A stretch of 64,000 nt of DNA from Gynuella sunshinyii YC6258. GTDB lineage: Bacteria; Pseudomonadota; Gammaproteobacteria; Pseudomonadales; Natronospirillaceae. The stretch is taken from NCBI RefSeq assembly GCF_000940805.1, contig NZ_CP007142.1:4440593-4504592 (forward strand), written 5' to 3'. Positions 40,201-48,328 of this stretch are shown one piece after another. The stretch's first letter is position 1, and every line of letters starts with the position of its first letter. Under the pieces are notes generated by a model that had not been told where the DNA came from, did not search any database, and saw only the letters and a list, made by a program, of their open reading frames with translations. The position numbers and the translations under genes were made by a program.

Positions 40201-40869
40201 ATCGTCCTCATAGGCAACATAAATGGTGTACTCCAACCACTCATCCGGTGCCATCCAGCCAACGGCATAACCACCACTGATGGCTTTAATATCGACAGAA
40301 CTATCTGGCCGATAGGCGCCGTCCTGATTTTCAGGCGTGGTATCACTAAAGCCGTTAACATCGAAATTTTCTGCCTCGACCCTATCAGGGATCGAGGGAA
40401 AATACATTTGGTAAGCATTTTCGGCAGAACTTGGACATGAGCCATCCGGCTGACCGGTACCCCCACCATCATCAGGCGGAGTGGAACCTCCTCCATTGAC
40501 CTCCAATGACACAATTTCAGCGGGATAATCCGGGCCATTGATGTTGGCACAGAAACCAAAAGACACGCTGCCGCCGGGAATAATGGTCGAATTATGATCG
40601 ACAGAGGTAACAGAATTGTCAGAGAGTGTCGCGTTCCAGAGTGAAACCACCGATGAATCCTTAAAGTCCATCGTCACGTTCCAATCATCAATATCTGCAT
40701 CCCCGTGATTTGTAATCACAACGTTGGCACAATAACCACTGCCCCAGTCATTCTGAACCGTCAGAACAGCTTCCCCGGTGCCAGACACCTTCGCGGCTGA
40801 AAAACCTGTAACAACCGACATTATTGTTAAGCTGATACATCTCAAAACATTTTGTATGTTAATAACCAT
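37264..40869 (-). CDS. Secreted GH59 galactosidase with CBM2 and CBM6 modules
   Basis: About 1201 residues. ATG 40869 is preferred over GTG 40872 because GGGGGA lies 5 bases upstream. A signal peptide precedes a CBM2-type domain (about 27-125, with two Cys), a Gly/Pro/Asp linker, a CBM6 (about 160-297) and a GH59 catalytic part (about 325-800). VNERGPD holds the acid/base Glu (near 480) and VWNSEAQ the nucleophile (near 573); NPNLKVSILRWNAPGW and ARDPWSGW match galactocerebrosidase. A GH59-type beta domain (DDFDYS, then YVLRQQLDQ) and a final beta-sandwich of about 125 residues follow. Likely releases galactose from galactan or galactolipid. Confidence 0.85.
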   Translation of the reverse strand: MVINIQNVLRCISLTIMSVVTGFSAAKVSGTGEAVLTVQNDWGSGYCANVVITNHGDADIDDWNVTMDFKDSSVVSLWNATLSDNSVTSVDHNSTIIPGGSVSFGFCANINGPDYPAEIVSLEVNGGGSTPPDDGGGTGQPDGSCPSSAENAYQMYFPSIPDRVEAENFDVNGFSDTTPENQDGAYRPDSSVDIKAISGGYAVGWMAPDEWLEYTIYVAYEDDYDVTIRSGAAGTGSTLSLSQCGNSLIDTFNVPSVSAWGQFKTVSAGKIHLKQGMQKFRVTVGNYLDLDWIHIGPYEGDPDAGTVPEPVACTNTGNSSSATSITVDGNHVRSGNVNGLTFKGFGVLSANGTSALLMDYKSQHPEKYAELLKILFGGPNPIMTHVKIEMGNDRNNSTGPDPATMRTANESANVRRAPGFQLAADARKINPNLKVSILRWNAPGWVTNNDQVYTWFKNTILAAYREYGYMVDYVNPGVNERGPDLNWTKQYESRIKSDSTGFQNSTERDLYNRIKIVISDEAGLGSFGGAMVSDASLRNAAPVAAYHYNTDDDSAGNFTRLAEQYDLEVWNSEAQATFSNSAFRPNNNVRDPSVSGTGIGGINGPLEMGNTVIKGFYKSRRTHFIYQPAIGSFYEGGQYAFKELLSARDPWSGWIHYDAGLQVLRHFSWFANAGWENSNNSAGIWRVIPESSYTGATGTNPVNGRNGSPSYMTLAAPDKQDFSTVFVNDSEYTKTYRLKVDNMDFSEQPVLELWETRAADSGEAFNRHYMQYQCNLSADSSGSYNITVKPYSVLTVTSLENIADPAFHTPLPVEGERTVLDTDATGAQQDSNNDMLYADDFDYSSKTVPVIGNGGEIAGIESYVAALGGSKSVMPRYFSDRNGAFEAYLPEGSDNYVLRQQLDQSIMGLGGTWNNGSPITGVGDGRWLNYKASVDVAFENSTHQINNNYAGIGARQQGGSNSHFSEGTPYILKILYDGSWLFQVDAVTVASGNVVTGAGGVRIDGFDSSLYAWHNLALQVVNNHVTAYLDNVKLAEYTDANPRLSGRVNFLSGYYHTRFDNLKVEKVSGYPPYYSELLDNMEIYDLQSNPNEKLIYGGNWSHANGKSMYNYQRSLSVNQGAGATLEYTFDGTGVDILGPNNGSAVLEVTLDGQVVNGSAGTSASKEFYQTYTLRGLSSGVHTVKFRVLSGTLVVDAVAVVQ

Positions 40870-41073
40870 CACAATCCCCCAGTACTGTTGGCACGCATGT
40901 CAACGATGCTGTCAAGTGCACTGGGTTAGTCGTAATGCATGAGTGTACCTTCTCGATATCAGGTTCAAACAAATCTGTAAAACCAGAGAATCAGGCGACA
41001 GCAGAAACTTGGAGCAGTTATTGGAGAGATCAGATTGACCGTCAGTAAGATAGCTTCAGCGGAGCCTATAACA

Positions 41074-42195
41074 TCAACCACCACTGATTTTTCGCAACAC
41101 AGATTCCAGCGGCCCACGGCTGAAGATCCTCGCGTATACTCCCACAAGCAACATAACACTAATTGCCAGGACTAAAGCAACCCCCAAAAGGCTGGCCTGA
41201 CCAAAGAGATCAAACCAACTCATACCATATGCTGCAAACAGAAAGCCCGCAAAAACGCCTTGCAGTACATAGCTTGATAACGAATTTCGTCCAGCCAACA
41301 CAAAAATATCAGGTATGCTCACCCTACGTCCCAAATATACCAGACCATACAAGTAAACAGCTGACAGCGCCGGCGCACCAATCGCAACGCCCATAAAACT
41401 CAACAGCACGAATACATCAAAACCGGAAGGTAAAACATGTCCTGCGGCCATGGCATAAAACAAGTTAAGCGGCACACCAATGGCCAGAAGAAGTGGTAGC
41501 CTGCGCTGCAACGCCGTAAAACTCTGACTGCCTGGCTCAAAAAAATTGCTTTTACCTGCGGCCAGACCAGCAGCGAAACCTGCAAATACGATTGGCCCCT
41601 GCAACATCACCAATAAAACAAAGGTGTAAGGCCAATCATTCAACCGGGCCAATGTCCCCTCAAGATAGCCGCTGCCAAGACTGTAGTGGCTGGTCATCAT
41701 CAACTCAGGGTCTGCTGGATCAGCGATCCATACCAGCCCCAGTCCGGCCATAAACACCATACTCACTGGCAGCATTGAAGCCGCAATGATCATAAGCTTT
41801 TTAGGTGATGCATCGCGTACAAACCATAAGACCATACCAGCCAGCGCATACAACACCAGAATATCTCCACTAAATACCAGAGTGGCGTGCAATATTCCGA
41901 ACATGAGCAGACCAAACATACGTCGCCAATAACGGTGATGAAATGCATATCCTTTTAGCTGGGCAGATTTTTGCTGAACAGTGACGCCCCAACCAAAAAT
42001 AAAAGAGAACAAGATGAAAAACTTCAACTGCAAGAAAGCTTCAATCACAAAGGCGGCGAGTTTATCAATACCCGCTTCCGGTAATGCCATGACGCTTTGC
42101 GACGGAAGCGCCATAAATGGCACATTCACCACACAAATACCGATCAATGCCGCCATGCGGATGATATCCACCTCATGAGTTCGACTGATTGCCAT
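41074..42195 (-). CDS. DUF418 (YeiB-like) membrane protein
   Basis: 373 residues with about nine hydrophobic segments. The N-terminus has the family pattern (R-x-x-x-D-x-x-R-G/A-x-A-L-x-G-I), here DIIRMAALIGICVVN, then KFFILFSFIFGWG. The C-terminal DUF418 signature is RNSLSSYVLQG. It is probably an inner-membrane transporter-like protein of unknown substrate. It follows the AraC-type regulator by about 100 bp, which suggests control by it. Confidence 0.87.
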   Translation of the reverse strand: MAISRTHEVDIIRMAALIGICVVNVPFMALPSQSVMALPEAGIDKLAAFVIEAFLQLKFFILFSFIFGWGVTVQQKSAQLKGYAFHHRYWRRMFGLLMFGILHATLVFSGDILVLYALAGMVLWFVRDASPKKLMIIAASMLPVSMVFMAGLGLVWIADPADPELMMTSHYSLGSGYLEGTLARLNDWPYTFVLLVMLQGPIVFAGFAAGLAAGKSNFFEPGSQSFTALQRRLPLLLAIGVPLNLFYAMAAGHVLPSGFDVFVLLSFMGVAIGAPALSAVYLYGLVYLGRRVSIPDIFVLAGRNSLSSYVLQGVFAGFLFAAYGMSWFDLFGQASLLGVALVLAISVMLLVGVYARIFSRGPLESVLRKISGG

Positions 42196-42297
42196 TATTT
42201 TTCCTTAAATTATCTGAATGACTGGCAACAGTATGATCACAGGCGGGATCAAATAAGTGTCCGAGACTGCTCATCGGCCTGAGAAAATCTCGTAACG

Positions 42298-43200
42298 CTA
42301 CTCCAGAACAGGAATCTGGAAAGCGAAAATTCCGCCCTCTTTCTCACTTCCTCCCAGTATCTGCTCGACCAAAAGCCCATCTGCAACAACGTCCAATCCA
42401 CGCTGATCAGCAATCTGGAATAACCCTTCCAGGGCAGCCAGATAAGCAGCAGGAGTGGCAATTAATACCTCGCAGCACAGATAATGACCTTCCGGAAGAA
42501 CCAGGTCATGCTGACTCACATCACCCGACCAATCACAAACGGTCGCCTCTATGAGTTGCCAGGAATGATTCAGCTGAGCGATCGGTGTGAGCACCATCAA
42601 GTTGCCAATGTCATCACCAAACTGATCATAGAGATCGTCCCAATCGGCACTTTTTACGCGAACAGTTCTGGCTGTCCGTTTGGGCAACCAAATCAACTCA
42701 GCGGGAATGGTTTCGGCGAGCAGCTCTTCAACAGCAGAGCCATCGGGACACTCACTGGGTTGTGCCAGCTTCATCAATAACTCACCAGTTTCTCGTGGTG
42801 TGCCATTAATCGCCATATTTTGAATGGCCCTGGCTGTAACACCCAGCTGTCGTTTAAGCGCCTTACCCATCGCCTGTGATGAAGAAAAACCACAATATTG
42901 TGCGATTTCGGTAACACTGAGGCGTTGGTTATTCAGTAAATGGTCAGTCGCTTTTTGCAGACGCAAACGACTGAGATAATGACCGGGGGTTTCATTAAAC
43001 AACGATTTAAACTGGCGATGAAAATGTGCTGGCGAAATAGCACAATGACGGGCGATTTGTTCCCAGGTCCAGTTTTTCTCCAACTGCTCATTCATCATCA
43101 CCAGCGCATTGGAAAAACGCTTTTTTAAATGACCTGGTAACGGCGCTAACAATACAACCTCCGGAACCAGCACATGGTGAGAACTATCTTTTCCTGTCAT
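42298..43200 (-). CDS. AraC-type regulator with GyrI-like C-terminal domain
   Basis: 300 residues from ATG 43200; a TTG 18 bases upstream is the alternative. Unusually the AraC DNA-binding domain is N-terminal (about 28-130): WTWEQIARHCAISPAHFHRQF is the first helix-turn-helix and VTEIAQYCGFSSSQAMGKALK the second. The C-terminal half resembles the GyrI/Rob ligand-binding fold, suggesting a small-molecule sensor. It probably regulates the DUF418 gene next to it. Confidence 0.85.
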   Translation of the reverse strand: MTGKDSSHHVLVPEVVLLAPLPGHLKKRFSNALVMMNEQLEKNWTWEQIARHCAISPAHFHRQFKSLFNETPGHYLSRLRLQKATDHLLNNQRLSVTEIAQYCGFSSSQAMGKALKRQLGVTARAIQNMAINGTPRETGELLMKLAQPSECPDGSAVEELLAETIPAELIWLPKRTARTVRVKSADWDDLYDQFGDDIGNLMVLTPIAQLNHSWQLIEATVCDWSGDVSQHDLVLPEGHYLCCEVLIATPAAYLAALEGLFQIADQRGLDVVADGLLVEQILGGSEKEGGIFAFQIPVLE

Positions 43201-43302
43201 CTCATAAACCCAAGACAATACCAGTCAGCATCCTACGACAGCCAGCTGATGCAAACCAGACTACTGTGAAGATCCCTATGGTATTTTTGCGGTATATGAT
43301 TT

Positions 43303-43422
43303 GGAAAAGATGATTTTGGAGTTGGTATCAACAAACGTTTGCAGACAGATCTGGACTGCGACGATCAGGTGATACTGAATGTTAAACACACTCATAAGAC
43401 GTGCCAGTTAATGGTAGCCTGA
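43303..43422 (+). pseudogene. Possible decayed gene tail before a terminator
   Basis: An open frame without a start codon reads DDFGVGINKRLQTDLDC, then a polar stretch ending CQLMVA and a stop, 8 bases before a strong hairpin. The composition is protein-like, but I recognise no family. It may be the 3' remnant of an acquired gene. Confidence 0.25.
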
Positions 43423-43429
43423 CGAATAA

Positions 43430-43451
43430 AATCCCCGGTCAGCCGGGGATT
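43430..43451. terminator. Strong stem-loop at the edge of the accessory region
   Basis: 9-bp arms AATCCCCGG/CCGGGGATT, loop TCAG. On the minus strand TTATT follows; on the plus strand it directly follows the gene tail at 43303-43422. Confidence 0.75.
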
Positions 43452-43513
43452 CCGAATTTCTCATACCAGACTATCAATAACTGTCTTTAGCCTACCAATT
43501 CCTTTACTTAAGA

Positions 43514-43579
43514 AGCCTCTGAAAAATGCCCTATTTTCATGCAGGATGTTATCAGCCCTTCTCCCACACCCTCATTACC
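43514..43579. repeat. Element E, left-end fragment
   Basis: Matches the first 66 bases of 32025-32093 at about 75-80 percent by eye (CCTCTGAAAAATG, CCTATTTTC, GCAGGA, then TCAG). The match ends where the Rhs fragment begins, so the element marks a break in the old Rhs gene. Confidence 0.6.
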
Positions 43580-43596
43580 GGTCTCCAGGCCGATCT

Positions 43597-44050
43597 TTAC
43601 AAAGCTATAACTCTTCTATAGTTGTCCATGGCACACGTGCTGCCATCGTCTTGTGTAACACCTGTCAGTTCGTTCTTGGTGTTGTATTGGTAAGTGCTGG
43701 TCACCTCATCTTCTGTCTGCGTCAGGGTGTTGCTATTGTCATCGTAGGCGTAGTTGATACCACCGATTTGTATCTGTCGGTCAGTGTAAGCGGTCTGCAC
43801 CCCATCCACAGTCTCATAGATCCGGTGACCAACTTTGTCGTACTGATAACTGGCTGAGCAGTCTTCATTGGTGGCATCACTGATCGTTTCTGTAGTGTAG
43901 TTACGCGGTAAGTTGGGTCATAAGCATTGTTGGTCGCCCCTCCATCCATCCAGCTCTGTAACCCTGGTACGGCGCCCGGTGGTATCCAGGGTTCGACCAG
44001 CGTGCCACTACCGTTGTGGGACTGCAGTTCGACCATACAATTCAGGTGAT
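43597..44050 (-). pseudogene. Rhs repeat fragment, frameshifted
   Basis: Stretches such as GINYAYDDNSNTLTQTED and TYQYNTKNELTGVTQDDGS are YD repeats closely matching the intact Rhs part near 54770-55150 of this window. Frames change at least once and neither end is complete. It is cut on the right by a copy of an MCP 3' end. Confidence 0.75.
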
Positions 44051-44237
44051 CATTGCCAAAGCCACTACATAACAGATAATTGCCGTTCAAGAAATCGATA
44101 AAAGCCTCACTCAGGCACAGCAATCTTCCGATATCACATTGGAAAAAGCCAAAGAAACGAACCAATCAGGTGACAGTGTTTCGGATATTGCGAAGGCACT
44201 GGATACTCTGGTGCATCGTTTTACGATTAATAAATAA
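44051..44237 (+). pseudogene. Duplicated 3' end of the MCP gene
   Basis: Collinear with 46310-46496 (constant offset 2259), about 93 percent identical over the last 152 bases, including the shared stop codon. It encodes the terminal residues EIDKSL to HRFTINK only. It is a recombination scar or the remains of a tandem chemoreceptor gene. Confidence 0.85.
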
Positions 44238-44492
44238 ACTCGATAAACACAGGGACAGTAAGATTTAACAGTGTTATGCGAAGCAACGCTGTCACTCATT
44301 GAGTGACATAGAATTCTCACAAGCTATTTTTATATGTAGACAATACGCAATTTTTATTTTGTTATGCAAAACAATAAGTTGCCTTAAAAAACGGAATAAT
44401 AATTAGAGTTTCCTACCATTTAAAATGCATTATTTTAATAATGATGTATTTTTAATATAGAGATATAAATAAAAACAGGGGTAGGAAATGCA

Positions 44493-46496
44493 ATGGCAGT
44501 AGAAAGCTCAAAACGCAATGTGTTATTCATAAAAATCGCAGCATGGATCGCACTTTTTCTTATCGTCATTATGGCCATGATCATCTACTTAGTGGTGACA
44601 CTGTCATCTGAAAAATTAGAAAGTATGTCAATGCAACAGTTACAGTTAGTAGGCGAGGAAAAGGCCAAAGCCATCAACCGGGCAATGCAGCAGGTCATCA
44701 ATTTTAACCAGACTGTAGCCGCCACACCGACAATCAAGGCGCTAGTAGAAAGCCAAATACATTCAGACGCTAACCCAGAACTAGCGAAGCAAGCTACCGA
44801 TTATCTCAGTTCGATTTTTCCAGCGGATGATACGGATTATGAGAATATTTTTTTAGACGTTAAAAGCACTATCGTGGCAGACAGTGTGCGTGGCGCTTCT
44901 ATTGGTTATGATATGACACCGGGCAATGAAAAAGGGCTCTATTCTGGCAACAAGGTCATGGCAACGGGCAAGCCTGTTATCGCAGACCCGCAACTTTCTC
45001 CCATTAGCCAAAAACAGATCTTATTTGTTACCAGCCCCGTTTTCTCGTCGTCCGATCCCAACCAGGCAACAGGCGTCATTAACAGCGCCGTATTACTTAA
45101 CCGAGTCGCTGATAAACTGCTTAGCGAAAAAGACTCAAAGCAAGCATTAGCAAAAAACTTACATCTGTACCTGCTTGATCCTTCTGGATTGGTTTTGTCG
45201 TCGAATGATACCGACACTATTTTAAAGCTCAATTTTAGTAAGTACCCAAAAATCCAGTCATTACTCAAACAAAGCGCACCACAAGATTCCACTAGCACGG
45301 TTTTTACCTTCAACGACGAGCCCTATGAGGCTGTTCTGAGCAGAACGACCTTAGGGGGATTTCGCCTTTTGGTCACCTTACCCGAATCCAGTTATCTAAG
45401 CAGCGTTAGCCAGTTAACCAATATACTGATTTGGACACTATCCATCGCAGGGCTTCTCACGGTCTTACTGCTGACATTTACCGTCTACTTAATCACTAAA
45501 CCCTTGTTAGGCCGTTTGTCACAAGCCATGCGAGCTGCGGAAATCATTGCTGATAATGATTTGACTGCTCCCATCACTGTATCCGGAAAGGATGAAGGTA
45601 GTCGTTTGCTGACAGCCTTACATAATATGCAAGATAGCCTTAAACAAACCATCGAGTTCATTGTCAATAAGTCCTCTCATTTAACTCAAATGTCAAACAT
45701 GCTCCATCAACAGGCTCATTCTTCTTCTCAGCAACTTGAACATCAAACAGGAGCACTACAATCGGCGGCTAGCGCGACGAATGAGCTGACCGCCATGTTT
45801 GATAGCGTGTCACAAAACGCCAGCCTTGCCATGTCTTTGACCAATACGGGCGTAGAACACGTTAAACAAGGGGAGCAAAGTGTTCACCAAGCCATTGCCT
45901 CCATCGAAAAGTTAGCCAATGAGTTAGAGAACACAACCAATGACGTTTCTCTCCTCGAAAAAGACATTGGCGAAATAAGCTCGGTGTTAGATGTCATCCA
46001 AGCCATTGCTGAACAAACAAACCTGCTCGCTCTCAATGCCGCAATTGAAGCCGCTCGGGCGGGTGAAACAGGACGAGGTTTTGCCGTTGTCGCTGACGAG
46101 GTGAGAAACTTAGCCCACCGTACCGGAGATTCCATTTCCCGAATAGAATCCATCATTACCAATGTTCAACAAAAAAGCGAAATGAGCGCGAATGCCATGC
46201 GCAACAGTAACAGCAACGCTAAAACAACTGTCGAACAAGCAAGGCAAGCGGGTAAAGTCCTGGAGTCCATAGGTCAATCAATGCGTGACATCAGTGAACA
46301 AAATAAACATATTGCTGAAGCCACCACACAACAGGCAATTGCCGTTCAAGAAATCGATAAAAGCCTGACTCAGATACAGCAATCTTCCGATATCACATTG
46401 GAAAAAGCCAAAGAAACGAACCAATCAAGCGATAGCGTTTCAGATATTGCGAAGGAACTGGATACGCTGGTCCATCGTTTTACGATTAATAAATAA
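44493..46496 (+). CDS. Methyl-accepting chemotaxis protein
   Basis: 667 residues. TM1 is about residues 10-33, then a periplasmic dCache-like sensor (about 35-300), TM2 (about 305-330, [19 protein letters not shown]), a HAMP domain (330-385) and the cytoplasmic signalling domain. The hairpin tip [19 protein letters not shown] is the CheA/CheW contact. ATG 44493 has GTAGGAAA upstream. No C-terminal methylation-tether pentapeptide is seen. The gene has debris on both sides, so it arrived with or was moved by mobile DNA; its ligand is unknown. Confidence 0.93.
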   Translation: MAVESSKRNVLFIKIAAWIALFLIVIMAMIIYLVVTLSSEKLESMSMQQLQLVGEEKAKAINRAMQQVINFNQTVAATPTIKALVESQIHSDANPELAKQATDYLSSIFPADDTDYENIFLDVKSTIVADSVRGASIGYDMTPGNEKGLYSGNKVMATGKPVIADPQLSPISQKQILFVTSPVFSSSDPNQATGVINSAVLLNRVADKLLSEKDSKQALAKNLHLYLLDPSGLVLSSNDTDTILKLNFSKYPKIQSLLKQSAPQDSTSTVFTFNDEPYEAVLSRTTLGGFRLLVTLPESSYLSSVSQLTNILIWTLSIAGLLTVLLLTFTVYLITKPLLGRLSQAMRAAEIIADNDLTAPITVSGKDEGSRLLTALHNMQDSLKQTIEFIVNKSSHLTQMSNMLHQQAHSSSQQLEHQTGALQSAASATNELTAMFDSVSQNASLAMSLTNTGVEHVKQGEQSVHQAIASIEKLANELENTTNDVSLLEKDIGEISSVLDVIQAIAEQTNLLALNAAIEAARAGETGRGFAVVADEVRNLAHRTGDSISRIESIITNVQQKSEMSANAMRNSNSNAKTTVEQARQAGKVLESIGQSMRDISEQNKHIAEATTQQAIAVQEIDKSLTQIQQSSDITLEKAKETNQSSDSVSDIAKELDTLVHRFTINK

Positions 46497-46523
46497 TCTC
46501 AGCAGGTCAAGGAAGACAAATGT

Positions 46524-47118
46524 TAGCCAGACGCTGCATACCGATGGCAAGATCATCCGGCAATTGGCCTTATCGATGAAGATCGATGCCCCGGACAAAC
46601 AGTTGGAAAAAGAACTGATCCAGAGTGCTTACAAACACGTTCGGGATCGGAAAAACCTGTTCACCCTGATTGATGAAGCACACTTATTGGACATGAACAC
46701 CTTGCGTAAACTGCGTTTATTGTTCGATAAATTTCCGCCCAAAAACAATCTGATCCTGTTCGGTCAGCCGGAACTGTTGCATCAACTGGTGATGCAGGTG
46801 AATGCGGATTTGAAAAGCCGGGTCACTTACTCGGCGAACCTGCTGCCATTGAACGATTTTGATCTGGAAGCCTTTATTCAGCGGGAACTGGAGATCGTTA
46901 AGCTGGGAATCAATACCTTTGATGAGCGGGCCATTGAGATCATACTGCGTCATGCACAGGGTAATCTGAGACTGTGTTGTCATCTGTGTTATGGCAGTCT
47001 GGTCGAAGCCTGTCGGGAAAACAAAATAACGGTGACGATCCGCCATGTGAACAATGTCCTGATTCAGCCGCACTGGCGCAGTCATGAGCAGTTACGGGAG
47101 ATGGTGAGAGAAATATAG
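46524..47118 (+). pseudogene. ExeA/TniB-like AAA ATPase, N-terminus lost
   Basis: The frame carries the second half of a transposon-type ATPase: NLFTLIDEAHLLD (Walker B), LRLLFDKFPPKNNLILFGQ (sensor 1), SRVTYSANLLPLN and AQGNLRLCCHLCYGSLVEA (sensor 2 region). The Walker A part is missing because the MCP gene abuts it. Such ATPases accompany DDE transposases; none is present here. It ends at the first copy of a 35-bp direct repeat. Confidence 0.8.
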
Positions 47119-47142
47119 GCTGGGGTTTATGGATCGCTTACG
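47108..47142. repeat. 35-bp direct repeat DR, copy 1
   Basis: Starts GAGAAATATAGGCTGGGG and ends TGGATCGCTTACG; 34 of 35 bases match 48016-48050 in the same orientation. Copy 1 covers the stop codon of the ATPase remnant and, on the other strand, the last codons of the ankyrin gene. The two copies bracket the ankyrin/amidase pair. Confidence 0.9.
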
Positions 47143-47624
47143 GTAGATTCTTCAGATAAAGCTTCCTTTATCAGCTTTATCAAACGCACATCACCTAGTT
47201 TTGTTGCATTTACCAATGCTGTCATTCCATTATCGGACACAGCATTCAAATCAGCTCCAGCCATAATTAATTCATTTGCAATTAAATAGGAATCTCCAGA
47301 ACCATTAAAACCGATTTGCATGATAGCTGTCTCACCATGCACATTTTTAATATTTGGGTTCGATCCAGCTTTAAGCAGAAGCTTTACATATTTCAAGGAA
47401 CACAACGAGCTTGCTTCCATAAGGGCTGTTTGTCCATGAGAGGTCTGCTCATCAGAATCTGCCCCCAAAAGTAGATGCAGCCTAAAAGCTATAGGTTTAA
47501 GCGGGCTATGCAGTGCAGTTAATAAATTAGGCATATTGTCGCTCGCTGTTTTTAGATAAATACCTGCAGTCGTTATTAACACTGACAGCAATACAAGTGA
47601 CAGCGTCTTCTTTAGATGACTCAT
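47127..47624 (-). CDS. Ankyrin-repeat protein, candidate immunity protein
   Basis: 165 residues with an N-terminal hydrophobic segment (signal or anchor, residues 5-24) and three ankyrin repeats: HGQTALMEASSLCSLKYVKL, HGETAIMQIG and NGMTALVNATKLGDVRLIKL. It starts 2 bases after the amidase stop, with AGGAG inside the toxin 3' end, the order expected for toxin then immunity. A periplasmic ankyrin protein would fit protection against a cell-wall amidase. The role is inferred from position and known ankyrin-type immunity proteins. Confidence 0.75.
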   Translation of the reverse strand: MSHLKKTLSLVLLSVLITTAGIYLKTASDNMPNLLTALHSPLKPIAFRLHLLLGADSDEQTSHGQTALMEASSLCSLKYVKLLLKAGSNPNIKNVHGETAIMQIGFNGSGDSYLIANELIMAGADLNAVSDNGMTALVNATKLGDVRLIKLIKEALSEESTVSDP

Positions 47625-47626
47625 TT

Positions 47627-48015
47627 CTACTCTCCTGCATACCGTCTAAATACAGCATGATCAATTTCGTTTTCCCTAAAAGCCCAACTCCTAAGGACAA
47701 CTCCATCATTTGGAGTCGCACTAATCGTCATTTGATCAGGAGCTACAATGCCCACATGACCAGTAGCAAATAGAGAAGGGTTAGATATTGCAGCAATGTC
47801 TCCGGGCATGGGTTGAGAGACAATTTCCCAACCCGCAATAGACAATCCCTTATCAGCCCACTGGCCCGCAGTAGGAGGATACTTACCACCATTGATTAGA
47901 GGGACTTGAGCCCCTCCTTCATTGCAGCATGTAAAACAAATAGATTGCATTTAGGTTCGCCAAACCACCGCCACCCGCCTTTGGCTGTCCAAACATTATA
48001 CTCAGGCGAACTCTT
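47627..48015 (-). pseudogene. NlpC/P60-like amidase toxin tip, frameshifted
   Basis: Two frames together give one domain. The first reads WTAKGGWRWFGEPKCNLFV with the likely catalytic Cys. After a one-base loss near 47925 the second reads GAQVPLINGGKYPPTAGQWA, then PGDIAAISN and ATGHVGIVAPD with the catalytic His. This is the pattern of papain-like peptidoglycan amidases found at Rhs tips. It has no start codon and begins exactly at the direct repeat at 48016, so it is an orphan tip, probably inactive as read. Confidence 0.7.
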
Positions 48016-48050
48016 GAGAAATATAGGCTGGGGTTTGTGGATCGCTTACG
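48016..48050. repeat. 35-bp direct repeat DR, copy 2
   Basis: Second copy of the repeat at 47108-47142 with one mismatch (G for A). It lies at the upstream boundary of the amidase tip. Confidence 0.9.
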
Positions 48051-48099
48051 CTTGTATTCAGATCGTTGTGAAAGGCCTTCTGAAGGCATTCACAACTTT

Positions 48100-48312
48100 T
48101 TAATTGCGGTCTACTGTCGATTTTGCCGCAAAAAACCTTGCAATACGTTCCCCGACAAAATGGGCAATAAAAAAATAAATAAACCACAAAAATGGCTTTG
48201 TTAGCAAAGCATCTCCAACAGTACTTCCTGAGGCTTTAAACAAAAGTACTTGCGTAACTCCACCAATCAAAACAGTCAAGAAAAACACTAAAATCCAAAC
48301 AACGACTAGCAT
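48100..48312 (-). CDS. Small two-helix membrane protein, candidate immunity protein
   Basis: 70 residues with two hydrophobic segments (about 2-24 and 39-58) and a basic C-terminus. AGGAGG lies 6 bases before ATG 48312, and the toxin stop codon is 16 bases upstream. No family is recognised. Its place directly after the ADP-ribosyltransferase-like tip makes it the candidate immunity gene, although a membrane partner for a cytosolic toxin would be unusual. Confidence 0.6.
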   Translation of the reverse strand: MLVVVWILVFFLTVLIGGVTQVLLFKASGSTVGDALLTKPFLWFIYFFIAHFVGERIARFFAAKSTVDRN

Positions 48313-48328
48313 GCAACCTCCTGATTAA

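Noticed and set aside
43722-44165. 147-residue minus-strand frame
   Set aside because: A chimera of an Rhs fragment and the reverse of the duplicated MCP end; not one gene.
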